Positions 24,925 through 34,078 are shown, counted from the stretch's first letter. The stretch is 64,000 nt of DNA from an uncultured Roseicyclus sp. (GCA_947489665.1 CANLEH010000004.1:186001-250000), one strand, 5' to 3'. Made by a program: numbers and translations. The notes: generated by a model from the sequence alone, not told the origin.

Positions 24925-26235
24925 TCAGGTGGCGGTGGGTCCGGCTTCCAGCACATCCTCCAAAGTCCGCAGGCCAGTGCGTGGGGCCTGAACGAGCACC
25001 GACATGTTGCCGGGCTTGTGTTCGTTGCGGAGCATTTTCATGTGCGCCTCGGGCAGTTCGGCCCAAGGGAAGACTTCGGACATGCAGGGATCAAGACGCT
25101 GTTCGCACATCAGCTTGTTGGCGGCTGACGCTTGCTTGAGATGGGCGAAGTGGCTGCCCTGCAGGCGCTTCTGGTGCATCCACATGTAGCGGACATCGAA
25201 GGTGCAGTTGAAGCCGGAGGTGCCCGCGCAGATCACGACCATGCCGCCCTTTTTGCAGACGAATGTGGAGACGGGGAAGGTTGCCTCACCCGGGTGCTCG
25301 AAGACCATGTCGACATTGTTGCCCTTGCCGGTGATATCCCAGATCGCCTTGCCGAACTTGCGGGCTTCCTTGAACCATTCGGCATATTCGGGCGTGTTCA
25401 CCGTGGGAAGCTGGCCCCAGCAGTTGAAATCACGTCGGTTGATGGCGCCTTTTGCGCCGAGGGACATGACGAAGTCGCGTTTGCTCTCGTCCGAGATGAC
25501 GGCGATGGCGTTGGCACCCGCCGTATTCGCCAGCTGGATCGCGTAGGAGCCGAGACCACCCGACGCGCCCCAAACCAGCACGTTCTGGCCGGGCTTGAGG
25601 TCGTGGGGTTCGTGGCCAAACAGCATCCGGTAAGCGGTGGCCAGCGTCAGCGTGTAGCACGCGGCCTCTTCCCAGGTCAGGTGCTTGGGGCGCGGCATGA
25701 GCTGCTGCGATTGCACGTTGGTGAACTGCGCGAAGGAGCCGTCGGGCGTCTCATAGCCCCAGATCCGCTGGCTGTTGGAATACATCGGGTCGCCGCCGTT
25801 ACATTCCTCATCATCGCCGTCGTCCTGGTTGCAGTGGATCACCACTTCGTCGCCAACCTTCCAGCGCTTCACCTTCTCGCCCACGGCCCAGACGATGCCC
25901 GAAGCATCAGAACCCGCGATATGGTACGGCGCACCGTGGCCGTCAAAGGGGCTGATCGGCTGGCCGAGACCGGCCCAGACGCCGTTGTAGTTCACGCCTG
26001 CGGCCATCACGAGGACGAGGACTTCGTTGCTGTCGAGCGTGGGGGTGTCGACAACTTCGACCTCAAACGCCTTGTCCGGTTCGCCATGGCGCTCGCGGCG
26101 GATGGTCCACGCGTACATCTTGGGCGGCACGTAGCCCATGGGGGGCATTTCGCCCATCTCGTAGAGGTCCTTCATAGGCGCGTCGTAGGGGGCATCTTGC
26201 GTGGGGGCGTCGAGGGCCATGGCTGTCTCCGTCAT
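24925..26235 (-). CDS. ccrA: Crotonyl-CoA carboxylase/reductase
   Basis: Key enzyme of the ethylmalonyl-CoA pathway: NADPH-dependent reductive carboxylation of crotonyl-CoA to ethylmalonyl-CoA (EC 1.3.1.85). It is a 436-residue MDR-superfamily protein with the long family-specific N-terminus (MKDLYEMGEMPPMGYVPPKMYAW), a proton-relay/CO2 pocket near EHPGEATFP and GSHFAHL, and the nucleotide-binding VLVWGASGGLGSYA. The ATG at 26235 has GGAGG seven bases upstream. ecm lies 2.2 kb away, and mch and mcl2 are in the same window, so the pathway for acetyl-CoA assimilation is well represented. The gene ends in a clear terminator. Confidence 0.96.
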   Translation of the reverse strand: MTETAMALDAPTQDAPYDAPMKDLYEMGEMPPMGYVPPKMYAWTIRRERHGEPDKAFEVEVVDTPTLDSNEVLVLVMAAGVNYNGVWAGLGQPISPFDGHGAPYHIAGSDASGIVWAVGEKVKRWKVGDEVVIHCNQDDGDDEECNGGDPMYSNSQRIWGYETPDGSFAQFTNVQSQQLMPRPKHLTWEEAACYTLTLATAYRMLFGHEPHDLKPGQNVLVWGASGGLGSYAIQLANTAGANAIAVISDESKRDFVMSLGAKGAINRRDFNCWGQLPTVNTPEYAEWFKEARKFGKAIWDITGKGNNVDMVFEHPGEATFPVSTFVCKKGGMVVICAGTSGFNCTFDVRYMWMHQKRLQGSHFAHLKQASAANKLMCEQRLDPCMSEVFPWAELPEAHMKMLRNEHKPGNMSVLVQAPRTGLRTLEDVLEAGPTAT

Positions 26236-26437
26236 CAGGTACCTCCGGGCGGGCATGCCGCACTGCGGAATCATTTGCTGCTGATGCGAGGGATATTTGT
26301 GGACACGCAAGAAAGCAACACGAAAGTGTACTTTTGGGTAATTTTATGTCGTCACGGATCATCAGATGTGCCGAGGCGAGCTGACGGAGGAGGGACCTTC
26401 GTCATTGCGGGCTGGCCAGAAGCAGACGGCAGTGGAG

Positions 26438-27832
26438 CTATTCTGCCGCATCCTCCAACCGCTCCGCATCCAATAGATGCGCGACACTGGCGGCGTAGTA
26501 GTCGACCACGGGTTTGCCGCGGTCGGGGATCGTGATCCGCTCGGGGTCTTCGTCGCGATCGATGAAGCCACGCTCCTCAAGGGCACGCAGGCCGGCCTCG
26601 ACGGTGTATTGCAAATCGTCGCGGGCGAGGTGGATGCCGACGCCCTTGGTCTCGGCGCGCGTGATGCGGGCGGCGATGGCGGTATCCAGCGCCTCGGCCG
26701 TGACGTTGCCGTCGCGGAGTGCGTGGGCAACGAGGGGGACGGGCACAACGGGCGTGACGGCTGCGATGCGGTCCATCAGGGCATCACCCAGGGCAGCAGG
26801 TTGGTCGGTGCGGTCGGTCGCGAGGAAGTCGGTGAGGGACAGCGGATCGCCAAAGCTGACCGCGGCATAACCGTAGCGGTGGAACTTCCCAGTGATGCGG
26901 TGCCAGATCTGGCGGCGGAGGTAGCGGAAGATAGGGGTGAGGGAAAACTTGAACCCGGCTGTGCCGCCTGTCTGTGCCTCGATCAGGTTCCGGTCTTCCA
27001 TGACGCGATCGTAGTTCAGCGCGACAGGAACAAACACGACATCGCGGGAGGTGCCGGGGCTGAAGCCGTCAAGAATGTAGGAGATGAGGCCTAGCTTGGG
27101 TTTGCCTAAGCCGCCGGTGCGTGAGAGCCCGCCTTCGGGGAAAACAGCTTGGGTGACCCCCTCGTCGGTCGCGATCTGCACATAGCGGGCAAGGACTTTG
27201 CGGTAGAGCGGGTTATTGTGGCGGCGGCGAATGAAATAGCCGCCCATGGCGCGCACCAGGCTACGCAGCGGCCAGACCCGCGCCCATTCGCCGACCGCAT
27301 AGGCCAACGTGGAACGCTCGGCGACGATCCACGTGACCAGCACGTAATCCATGTTGGAGCGGTGGTTCATCACGAAGATGACCGTGCTGTCTTCGGGAAC
27401 CTGTTCCAGCGCGTCATCATTGGGGTTGGTTAGCCGCACACGGTAGAGCGATTGACTTAGCCAGCGGGCGGCACGGGTGCCGAACGAGAAATAGGTGAAG
27501 GCAGAGAAGCCCGGCACGATTTCGCGCGCATAGCGCTCGGCCTTTTCGGCAGCCACATCGACACGGATGTTGTTCTCACGCGCATGGTCGGCGATGGCTT
27601 GGGCGACTTGTGGGTCAAACAGGAGACGCCGGACGGTGTCGGCGCGGCGCGCCAGTTTGAAGGGCTGGATCGGGCGTTTGAGGCGGGTGTTGAGGCGCGA
27701 GACGGCCCGTTCGAGCCTACGGCGGAGGAACCAGCGGACCGACGGAAACAGGAAATGCGATGCGAAGGTGAAGGCCGCAAACAAGACAATCAGGACAAAA
27801 AGCCAGAGGGGAAGTGTTACGGGCGCCGTCAT
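26438..27832 (-). CDS. Glycerol-phosphate/lysophospholipid acyltransferase-like protein
   Basis: Membrane-associated acyltransferase of 464 residues of the PlsB/PlsC superfamily. The catalytic NHRSNMDYVL (HX4D block, about residue 160) and the substrate-binding FPEGGLSRTGG are present. An N-terminal helix (LWLFVLIVLFAAFTFASHFLF) anchors it. The long N- and C-terminal regions are more like glycerol-3-phosphate acyltransferase than the short PlsC enzymes. It lies 202 bases upstream of ccrA in the same direction; in Rhodobacteraceae such a gene is often found next to ccrA, as far as I recall, but a functional link is not established. Confidence 0.8.
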   Translation of the reverse strand: MTAPVTLPLWLFVLIVLFAAFTFASHFLFPSVRWFLRRRLERAVSRLNTRLKRPIQPFKLARRADTVRRLLFDPQVAQAIADHARENNIRVDVAAEKAERYAREIVPGFSAFTYFSFGTRAARWLSQSLYRVRLTNPNDDALEQVPEDSTVIFVMNHRSNMDYVLVTWIVAERSTLAYAVGEWARVWPLRSLVRAMGGYFIRRRHNNPLYRKVLARYVQIATDEGVTQAVFPEGGLSRTGGLGKPKLGLISYILDGFSPGTSRDVVFVPVALNYDRVMEDRNLIEAQTGGTAGFKFSLTPIFRYLRRQIWHRITGKFHRYGYAAVSFGDPLSLTDFLATDRTDQPAALGDALMDRIAAVTPVVPVPLVAHALRDGNVTAEALDTAIAARITRAETKGVGIHLARDDLQYTVEAGLRALEERGFIDRDEDPERITIPDRGKPVVDYYAASVAHLLDAERLEDAAE

Positions 27833-27931
27833 GGGCGGAAGGTGTCAGGAATCCGTCCGTGGTGCAATCTGGCGCGTTCGTGATGCGCCGTTGCTTGTGC
27901 CCGAAGCGAGACCGGTGACGATGCTGCGGTG

Positions 27932-28327
27932 ATGTACGAATTTGATTCCTTCTTCACGCTGACCCAATGGGAACGTGTGGGGCTTGTGGCCCTCTCCTGC
28001 GTGATGGCGGCGGCCTGCCTGTGCGGTCTGTGGTTGGTGGCGCGAGGGCGTGTTTGGGCGGTTCGCGTCGTCGTCGCGGTTTTGGTGTTCTGGGCGTTCG
28101 TCTGGATGTCACCGCAGGCCTACTATGCCTATTACCGTGTGATCTTTGAGGATTTGCCGCCGCGCTGGGTGATCCCGCAAGCCCCGAGTGTGGCCGAGTT
28201 GTGGGGGCATTTGAGCTTCACTGGCCGCAGTACGTTGTCGTCGCACGGCAAGGGAGTGTTGGGGTGGTGCCTTTTGGCTGTTGGCCTTCTGGCGCCGCAT
28301 TTGCGGATGGGCCGGGGGAGACGCTGA
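27932..28327 (+). CDS. Small membrane protein, 131 aa
   Basis: Unrecognised protein with three hydrophobic segments (about residues 14-38, 44-62 and 105-122). The aromatic stretch SPQAYYAYYRVIFEDLPPRW lies between helices two and three. Start may be ATG 27932 or the GTG just before it. It is divergent from the acyltransferase gene and upstream of ecm on the same strand, and its final codons overlap the left end of an intergenic repeat element. Confidence 0.6.
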   Translation: MYEFDSFFTLTQWERVGLVALSCVMAAACLCGLWLVARGRVWAVRVVVAVLVFWAFVWMSPQAYYAYYRVIFEDLPPRWVIPQAPSVAELWGHLSFTGRSTLSSHGKGVLGWCLLAVGLLAPHLRMGRGRR

Positions 28328-28364
28328 TGCGGTCAAGCCGCATCTCGCCCCTCCCACCGTCCCG
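28315..28364. repeat. Two-part intergenic repeat, copy A
   Basis: Left flank GGGGAGACGCTG (28315-28326) and right flank TCGCCCCTCCCACCGTCCCG (28345-28364) enclose a hairpin GATGCGG-TCAAG-CCGCATC (28326-28344). The same flanks, 12 of 12 and 19 of 20 bases, surround a different hairpin at 32723-32789. The flanks themselves are roughly inverted to each other, so the whole element can fold. It begins in the last codons of the small membrane-protein gene. Confidence 0.6.
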
Positions 28365-28409
28365 CAATTGTCCGACCGCGCCGCAGTGCAGCTTTGCGTG
28401 TGCAGCGAA

Positions 28410-28438
28410 TTGACAGGGATATTTTGTTCCGTCTAGAT
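28410..28438 (+). promoter_or_regulatory. Possible ecm promoter
   Basis: A perfect -35 hexamer TTGACA (28410-28415) is followed after 17 bases by CTAGAT (28433-28438), a weak -10 match, 46 bases upstream of the ecm start. Only the -35 box is convincing. Confidence 0.35.
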
Positions 28439-28483
28439 GCGGCCTGACGAAATGATGTTGCTTGGATCGAGTCGGAGAATGCC

Positions 28484-30481
28484 ATGTCGGATGTGAAGAA
28501 GGACCGCATAGCTGGTGACGCCACGCGGCAAGCCGACCGGCCCTGGTTGATCCGGACCTATGCCGGCCATTCCACGGCGCAGGCATCCAACGCGCTCTAT
28601 CGGGGTAATCTGGCGAAAGGCCAGACAGGGCTTTCGGTGGCCTTCGATCTGCCAACGCAAACGGGCTATGACAGCGACCATGTTCTGGCGCGGGGTGAGG
28701 TCGGAAAGGTCGGCGTGCCAATCAGCCACCTTGGCGATATGCGGACACTCTTTGACGAGATCCCGCTTGAGCAGATGAACACCTCCATGACGATCAACGC
28801 GACCGCGCCCTGGCTTCTGGCGCTTTATATCGCGGTGGCGGAGGAGCAGGGCGCGGATATCAGCAAGCTGCAAGGCACGGTCCAGAACGATCTGATGAAG
28901 GAATACCTGTCGCGGGGGACCTATATCTGCCCGCCCAAGCCGAGCCTGGCGATGATCGCGGATGTGGCCGAGTATTGTTACAAAGAGGTTCCGAAATGGA
29001 ACCCGATGAATGTGTGTTCCTATCACCTGCAAGAGGCCGGTGCGACGCCGGAGCAGGAATTGGCCTTTGCATTGGCCACAGCGATTTCGGTTCTGGATGA
29101 ATTGCGCCCCCGCGTTCCAGCAGCGGATTTCCCAACGTTGGTGGGGCGCATTTCCTTCTTCGTGAATGCGGGCATTCGGTTCGTGACCGAGATGTGCAAG
29201 ATGCGCGCCTTTGTCGATCTGTGGGATGAGATTTGCGAAGCGCGCTATGGCGTGAGCGATCCGAAAATGCGGCGCTTCCGCTACGGAGTGCAGGTCAATT
29301 CGTTAGGGCTGACGGAACAGCAGCCAGAGAATAACGTCTATCGTATTCTGATAGAAATGCTTGCGGTGACGCTTTCGAAAAAGGCACGCGCGCGCGCGGT
29401 ACAATTGCCGGCGTGGAATGAAGCGCTTGGTCTTCCGCGGCCCTGGGATCAGCAATGGTCGATGCGGATGCAGCAGATCATGGCGTTTGAGACGGACCTT
29501 CTGGAATACGATGACCTGTTTGATGGAAATCCCGTGGTCGATGGCAAGGTCGAAGCCCTGAAAGAAGGCGCACGGGCAGAGTTGGCGAACCTTGAGTCAA
29601 TGGGCGGGGCAATTGCTGCGATTGATTACATGAAGGGCCGCTTGGTTGAATCGAATGCCGATCGTGTGAATGCCATTGAACGGGGCGAGACGGTCGTGGT
29701 CGGTGTGAATAAATACACAGCCTCCGAGCCGTCGCCGTTGATGGGCGAAGATGGCGGGATCATGGTTGTCGACCCTGCGGTGGAGCAAGACCAGATTACG
29801 CGGCTGGACGCGTGGCGTGCAGAGCGCGACCCGGAGGCGGTTGCAGCGGCATTGGCGGATTTGCGGGCTGCGGCAAAAGACGGAAAGAATGTCATGCCGG
29901 CCTCGATCCGGGCCGCAAAGGTCGGTGTCACGACGGGCGAATGGGCCGGTGTGATGCGCGCCGTGCATGGTGAATATCGCGGGCCAACGGGAGTGTCTGG
30001 CGCGGTGTCGAACAAGACCGAAGGGCTTGATGATATTCGTGAGGCGGTTGATGCGGTGTCAGACAAGCTCGGCCGTCGCCTGAAATTCCTTGTCGGAAAG
30101 CCGGGGCTTGATGGCCATTCGAATGGCGCCGAACAAATTGCATTCCGCGCGCGGGATTGCGGCATGGATATTTCCTATGAAGGAATTCGCCTGACGCCTG
30201 CCGAAATCGTGGAGGCCGCCAAAGCGGACAATGCCCATGTTATCGGGCTTTCTATCCTGTCCGGAAGCCACGTGCCGTTGATCAAGGATGTGATGGAGCG
30301 ACTGCACGCCGAAGGGCTCGATATCCCTGTCATGGTTGGCGGCATTATTCCTGACGAGGATCGCGCAACCCTTTTGGGATATGGCGTTGCACGGGTTTAT
30401 ACGCCTAAGGATTTCGAGTTGAATCGCATCATGATGGACATCGTGACACTCGTTGATCCGGCTCCAATCGCCGCTGAATAA
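28484..30481 (+). CDS. ecm: Ethylmalonyl-CoA mutase
   Basis: Coenzyme-B12-dependent mutase that converts (2R)-ethylmalonyl-CoA to (2S)-methylsuccinyl-CoA in the ethylmalonyl-CoA pathway (called MeaA in Methylobacterium). The 665-residue chain has the TIM-barrel substrate domain (RTYAGHSTAQASN, GQTGLSVAFDLPTQTGYDSDH, MNTSMTINATAPWLLALY) and a C-terminal B12 domain from about residue 525 with the DGHSNGAEQ (DxHxxG) cobalt-ligand motif and GLSILSGSH. Length and the HSNGAEQIA wording fit Ecm rather than methylmalonyl-CoA mutase. It lies near ccrA but in the opposite direction. The H-NS-like gene follows. Confidence 0.94.
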   Translation: MSDVKKDRIAGDATRQADRPWLIRTYAGHSTAQASNALYRGNLAKGQTGLSVAFDLPTQTGYDSDHVLARGEVGKVGVPISHLGDMRTLFDEIPLEQMNTSMTINATAPWLLALYIAVAEEQGADISKLQGTVQNDLMKEYLSRGTYICPPKPSLAMIADVAEYCYKEVPKWNPMNVCSYHLQEAGATPEQELAFALATAISVLDELRPRVPAADFPTLVGRISFFVNAGIRFVTEMCKMRAFVDLWDEICEARYGVSDPKMRRFRYGVQVNSLGLTEQQPENNVYRILIEMLAVTLSKKARARAVQLPAWNEALGLPRPWDQQWSMRMQQIMAFETDLLEYDDLFDGNPVVDGKVEALKEGARAELANLESMGGAIAAIDYMKGRLVESNADRVNAIERGETVVVGVNKYTASEPSPLMGEDGGIMVVDPAVEQDQITRLDAWRAERDPEAVAAALADLRAAAKDGKNVMPASIRAAKVGVTTGEWAGVMRAVHGEYRGPTGVSGAVSNKTEGLDDIREAVDAVSDKLGRRLKFLVGKPGLDGHSNGAEQIAFRARDCGMDISYEGIRLTPAEIVEAAKADNAHVIGLSILSGSHVPLIKDVMERLHAEGLDIPVMVGGIIPDEDRATLLGYGVARVYTPKDFELNRIMMDIVTLVDPAPIAAE

Positions 30482-30593
30482 CGCCTTCGGCGCTTTCCGC
30501 TCAAAAAAGGACATGTCTAAAAGTTTGCTTGCCATTGGCATGTCATTCCTGCATGCGCGAATTGCAGACTGCCTAAAAAGAAGGAAGACCAAA

Positions 30594-30911
30594 ATGGCAA
30601 AAGCATTGGACAAAATGACCTTGGAAGAACTGGAAGTCCATCAAAAGGAAGTCGCAGCCACCATTAAGGGCTACGAGAAAAAGCGGCGTTCCGAATGCCT
30701 CAGCGAACTGAAAGCAGTGGCCAAGAAATATGGTTTCTCGCTGGAAGACGTTGTTGGTGGCAAAGCAAAAGGCGGAGCGAAACCCAAGGGCGTGGCTAAA
30801 TATGCCAACCCTGCGGATAGCTCGCAAACATGGACCGGACGCGGACGTCAGCCCAATTGGGTGAAAGAGGCGCTGGCAAAGGGCAAAACGCTCGACTCCA
30901 TGGCGATCTGA
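30594..30911 (+). CDS. H-NS family nucleoid-associated regulator (HvrA/Spb-like)
   Basis: Small histone-like DNA-binding protein of 105 residues. The N-terminal part (MTLEELEVHQKEVAATIKGYEKKRR) is a coiled-coil oligomerisation region. The C-terminal KYANPADSSQTWTGRGRQPNWVKEAL is the H-NS DNA-binding signature with the minor-groove TWTGRGRQP loop. In Rhodobacter the relatives HvrA and Spb regulate photosynthesis and nitrogen-fixation genes. The ATG at 30594 has AAGGAAG upstream. The gene is followed by a strong terminator and is preceded by 112 bases after ecm, so it may have its own promoter. Confidence 0.92.
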   Translation: MAKALDKMTLEELEVHQKEVAATIKGYEKKRRSECLSELKAVAKKYGFSLEDVVGGKAKGGAKPKGVAKYANPADSSQTWTGRGRQPNWVKEALAKGKTLDSMAI

Positions 30912-30932
30912 ACTGCGCTTTGCGTTGATTTG

Positions 30933-30964
30933 AAAAAGGCCGTCCCATGCGGGGCGGCCTTTTT
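30933..30964 (+). terminator. Intrinsic terminator of the H-NS-like gene
   Basis: GGCCGTCCC pairs with GGGGCGGCC around a short loop (30938-30959) and is followed by TTTTT; an A-run precedes it, so it may also work on the other strand. Confidence 0.85.
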
Positions 30965-31038
30965 CGTGGGCAATTGGCTATGCGTCGCTGCCTTGGCGGG
31001 GTATCCCGTTGCAAACACATCCATCAGGGAGCGCGGCG

Positions 31039-31743
31039 ATGACGGTTCATATTGGGGCACAGCCCGGAGACATTGCGGAGACGGTTCTGATGCCAGGCGA
31101 CCCGCTGCGCGCCAAATGGGCGGCGGAGCGGTTCCTTGAGAACCCGGTTTGCGTCAATGAAGTGCGGGGCATGCTGGGGTTCACGGGCACTTGGCGTGGA
31201 AATCGCGTCACGATCCACGGCTCAGGCATGGGGATGCCGAGCCTGTCGATCTATACCAATGAATTGATCCGCGACTATGGCGCCAAGACACTGATCCGCA
31301 TCGGATCCTGTGGGGCGATGCAGAAGCATATCAAGCTGCGCGATGTGATCTTGGCGACCACCTCGTCAACTCTTTCAACCCCATCGAGCGGGTTCTTCCG
31401 GGAGTTGAATTTCGCACCGAGCGCGGATTTCGGGCTGCTCCACAAAGCGTTTCACGTCGCGGACGCGCGCAAGATGCCAGTTCACGTGGGCGGGATTTAT
31501 TCGTCCGATGTTTTCTACGATGAGCGGCCGGATCTGAATGAACAGATGGTGCGCCATGGCGTTCTGGCAGTCGAGATGGAGGCAGCGGAGCTTTACACAT
31601 TGGCGGCGCGATATGGGTGCCGGGCGCTTGCAGTATTGACCGTTTCAGATCACCTGCTGACAGAGGAGGCGCTGCCATCAGAGGATCGCCAATCCAGTTT
31701 CTCGGACATGGTGGAAATCGCGCTGGAAGCGGCCTTCGCATGA
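31039..31743 (+). CDS. deoD: Purine-nucleoside phosphorylase
   Basis: Cytoplasmic enzyme that phosphorolyses purine (deoxy)nucleosides to free base and (deoxy)ribose 1-phosphate (EC 2.4.2.1), 234 residues, the hexameric DeoD type. Motifs are [15 protein letters not shown] (phosphate site), RIGSCGAMQ, and [16 protein letters not shown] with the acidic nucleoside-contact residues, followed by VSDHLLTEE. With deoC in the same window, it gives a route for using the deoxyribose of DNA, though the two are 10 kb apart. The stop overlaps the aldo/keto reductase ATG. Confidence 0.95.
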   Translation: MTVHIGAQPGDIAETVLMPGDPLRAKWAAERFLENPVCVNEVRGMLGFTGTWRGNRVTIHGSGMGMPSLSIYTNELIRDYGAKTLIRIGSCGAMQKHIKLRDVILATTSSTLSTPSSGFFRELNFAPSADFGLLHKAFHVADARKMPVHVGGIYSSDVFYDERPDLNEQMVRHGVLAVEMEAAELYTLAARYGCRALAVLTVSDHLLTEEALPSEDRQSSFSDMVEIALEAAFA

Positions 31744-32711
31744 GGCGCCTGGCGGGGCATCCGGTCGGGCCTGTCGGCTTGGGCTGCATGAGTTTTGGCG
31801 GCATCTACGGGGCCACGGACGTGGAGGAGAGCTTCGCGTGCATGCAGGCCGCCGTGGATCTGGGTGTAACCCATTGGGATGTGGCTGAAATCTACGGCGC
31901 GGGCGTCAGTGAGAAAGCCATTGGTCAGTTTCTGGCTGAGACGGGTGCGCAGGTGATGTTGGCCACCAAGGCCGGCATCTACACGCAACCTACACGGCAT
32001 TTCAGCAACGCAGCAGATGACCTGCGGCGTTCCCTGGAAGGGTCATTGGAGCGGTTGGAGCGGGACCGGGTCGAGTTGTTCTACGTCCACCGGCGCGAAG
32101 CAGATCGTCCGATTGAGGAGGTGACGGAAACACTTGCGCGGTTTGTCGAAGAGGGGCTTATCGGCGGCATCGGGTTTTCCGAGATTTCACCGGCCAGCTT
32201 GCGGCGTGCCCATGCGGTGCATCTGGTGGCCGCAGTTCAGTCCGAATACTCCCTATGGTCGCGCCAGCCGGAGCTTGGGATGATCCAGACCTGTGCGGAA
32301 CTGGGCGTGGCCTTTGTTGCGTTCTCACCGCTGGCCCGTGGCGTGTTAAGCGATGGCTTTCCCGGGCGAGACGCGTTTCCAGAAGGAGATTTCCGGAAGG
32401 GGCAACCAAGGTTTTTGGACCCGAATTACCAGGCGAATATGGCGTATATTCAGGGATTTAGGTCTTGGTGCGCGCAGCGGGGTTGGAGCACGGCAGCGAC
32501 GGCTTTGGCATGGGTGCTTGCGCAAGGGGAACACGTTATCCCAATCCCCGGAACGCGGTCGGCGGCGCATCTGACGGAACTGGTTAAAGGCGCGGAGATC
32601 GCATTGTCGGACGAGGATCTGGCTGAGATCGAGCGGCTGTTGCCCATCGGGTTCGCGCATGGCGCGCGTTACGCGCCGTCACAATGGGCGGCGGTCGAGA
32701 TCTACGGCTAG
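31740..32711 (+). CDS. Aldo/keto reductase
   Basis: NADPH-dependent TIM-barrel oxidoreductase of 323 residues. The catalytic residues appear as Asp and Tyr in [11 protein letters not shown], Lys in LATKAG and His in FYVHRREAD. The C-terminal [11 protein letters not shown] is the cofactor pyrophosphate motif. Subfamily wording (GLGCMSFGG) is that of AKR11/AKR13-like proteins with unknown natural substrates. It begins inside the deoD stop codon (ATGA), so it is co-translated with purine-nucleoside phosphorylase and may handle a sugar or aldehyde derived from nucleosides. Confidence 0.87.
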   Translation: MRRLAGHPVGPVGLGCMSFGGIYGATDVEESFACMQAAVDLGVTHWDVAEIYGAGVSEKAIGQFLAETGAQVMLATKAGIYTQPTRHFSNAADDLRRSLEGSLERLERDRVELFYVHRREADRPIEEVTETLARFVEEGLIGGIGFSEISPASLRRAHAVHLVAAVQSEYSLWSRQPELGMIQTCAELGVAFVAFSPLARGVLSDGFPGRDAFPEGDFRKGQPRFLDPNYQANMAYIQGFRSWCAQRGWSTAATALAWVLAQGEHVIPIPGTRSAAHLTELVKGAEIALSDEDLAEIERLLPIGFAHGARYAPSQWAAVEIYG

Positions 32712-32722
32712 GCGGGCGCGAC

Positions 32723-32789
32723 GGGGAGACGCTGGTCCGCTTCTTTTGCTGTGCAAAAGATCGCGAACTTCGCCCCTCCCGCCGTCCCG
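32723..32789. repeat. Two-part intergenic repeat, copy B
   Basis: Left flank GGGGAGACGCTG (32723-32734), right flank TCGCCCCTCCCGCCGTCCCG (32770-32789), enclosing the hairpin TCTTTTGC-TGT-GCAAAAGA (32742-32760). It lies between the converging ends of the aldo/keto reductase and ornithine decarboxylase genes. See copy A at 28315-28364. Confidence 0.6.
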
Positions 32790-32798
32790 TAAGGTGCC

Positions 32799-33965
32799 TT
32801 ACAGGATCACGACGTCGAGTGGTGGAAAGCCGTTGAAGCCGATAGAGGCGTAAGTGGTTGTATAGGCGCCACAATTCCGGATCCAGATACGGTCGCCAGC
32901 CTTGAGGCCAAGCGGCAGGGCGACGGGGCGTTTTTCGTACAAAACGTCCGCGGAATCGCACGACGGGCCTGCGAGGATGCAGGGGCCGGTGGCCTCATGG
33001 TCGCGGTCTGTGGCGAATTGATAGCGGATGGCTTCGTCCATTGTCTCGGCAAGGCCCGAGAATTTGCCGATATCGAGATAGACCCAGCGGTGCAGGTCAT
33101 CGGGCGATTTGCGCGACACCAGAAGGACCTCGGCGGCAATCATGCCGGCCTCGGCCACAAGGCCGCGGCCCGGCTCGGCCATGATGCGGGGAACGTCGCC
33201 GAAGCGGGACTGGACCAGGTCCATGACCTTGGCGGCATAGGCTGTCGGGTGTGGAATGTCGTCACCGTAGAAGGCCGGAAAGCCACCGCCGATGTTTAAA
33301 AGGTCGAGGGTAAAGCCCTGATCTTGCGCCATTTTCCAGACCTGCGCGATGCCGTCGAGGACCGGCGCCCACATCGCGGGATCGCGGGTTTGGGAGCCGA
33401 CATGGAACGACAGACCGACGGGGCGCAGGCCAAGGGCGCGGGCGTCATGCATGAGGGAAATTGCGTTGTCGCGGGTTGTTCCGAATTTGCGCGTCAGGGG
33501 CCAATCGGCGCCGGACGCCTCGACCAGAAGGCGGATGTAGACCTGCGCGCCGGGGGCGTGTTCTGCAATTTTTTCAAGCTCTTCGACAGCATCAGCGGCG
33601 AAGACATCGACGCCGACGGAATGGGCAAACGCAATATCGGCGGGCTTTTTGACGGTGTTGCCAAAGGAGATGTGTGCAGGCGCAGCCCCGGCATCGAGGC
33701 AAATCTGGATCTCGTGGCGCGATGCGGCATCGAAGCCGGAGCCGAGCGCGACAAGGCGTTCCAAGATCTCGGGCTGCGGGTTGGCCTTGACGGCATAATG
33801 GATGTGGGCGCGGCCTAAACCGGCGCTAAGTGCTTGATATTGCTGTGCGACGCGGTCGACATCGACGATCAGCGTCGGGCGGTCAAAGCTGTGCGCGCGG
33901 GCATAGGCTTCAGTGCGGGATACGGAAACGGGCGCCCCGGAAAGGGCGGTAAACGTAGCGGTCAT
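32799..33965 (-). CDS. Ornithine/lysine decarboxylase, eukaryotic-type (PLP fold III)
   Basis: PLP-dependent alanine-racemase-fold decarboxylase of 388 residues, most like the bacterial members of the eukaryotic ornithine decarboxylase group; it makes putrescine (or cadaverine from lysine). The PLP lysine is Lys60 in YAVKANPQ, HVGSQ and GGGFPAFYGDD form the phosphate site, EPGRGLV follows, and the catalytic Cys336 is in GPSCDSAD. The ATG at 33965 has GGAGAACG upstream. Two hairpins precede the start; alphaproteobacterial ornithine decarboxylase genes are known to carry a structured leader (the speF RNA motif), so polyamine-dependent control is plausible. Ornithine versus lysine preference cannot be settled. 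Confidence 0.88.
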   Translation of the reverse strand: MTATFTALSGAPVSVSRTEAYARAHSFDRPTLIVDVDRVAQQYQALSAGLGRAHIHYAVKANPQPEILERLVALGSGFDAASRHEIQICLDAGAAPAHISFGNTVKKPADIAFAHSVGVDVFAADAVEELEKIAEHAPGAQVYIRLLVEASGADWPLTRKFGTTRDNAISLMHDARALGLRPVGLSFHVGSQTRDPAMWAPVLDGIAQVWKMAQDQGFTLDLLNIGGGFPAFYGDDIPHPTAYAAKVMDLVQSRFGDVPRIMAEPGRGLVAEAGMIAAEVLLVSRKSPDDLHRWVYLDIGKFSGLAETMDEAIRYQFATDRDHEATGPCILAGPSCDSADVLYEKRPVALPLGLKAGDRIWIRNCGAYTTTYASIGFNGFPPLDVVIL

Positions 33966-34078
33966 CACGTTCTCCAAGTGGACGGAACGCCCCATTTAAG
34001 GGGACGCGTTGCATTCAAAGGGAGACGTTACCGTCGCTACGTAACTGCGATGGTTATCCCGGCTTGGCGCGTGAGCCT
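33966..34078 (-). promoter_or_regulatory. Structured leader of the ornithine decarboxylase gene
   Basis: On the transcribed (minus) strand, two hairpins precede the start codon. The nearer one (33986-34010) has a CCCC/GGGG stem with a TTAAAT loop, extended by AACG/CGTT across a three-base bulge. The farther one (34027-34045) pairs GTTAC with GTAAC. A conserved cis-regulatory RNA called the speF motif is known before such genes in alphaproteobacteria; whether this leader matches it was not tested. Confidence 0.4.

Noticed and set aside
24509-24991. A 160-codon plus-strand frame overlapping the end of ccrA
   Set aside because: It runs through the ccrA terminator and into ccrA, has no ribosome site and no recognisable domain.
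26258-26268. Shared motif CCGCAGTGCGG before ccrA and CCGCAGTGCAG before ecm (28381-28391) as a common operator
   Set aside because: Positions relative to the two starts differ, and a similar string (GCACAGTGCGG, 40376-40386) is found upstream of the ZIP transporter, so background matching is likely.
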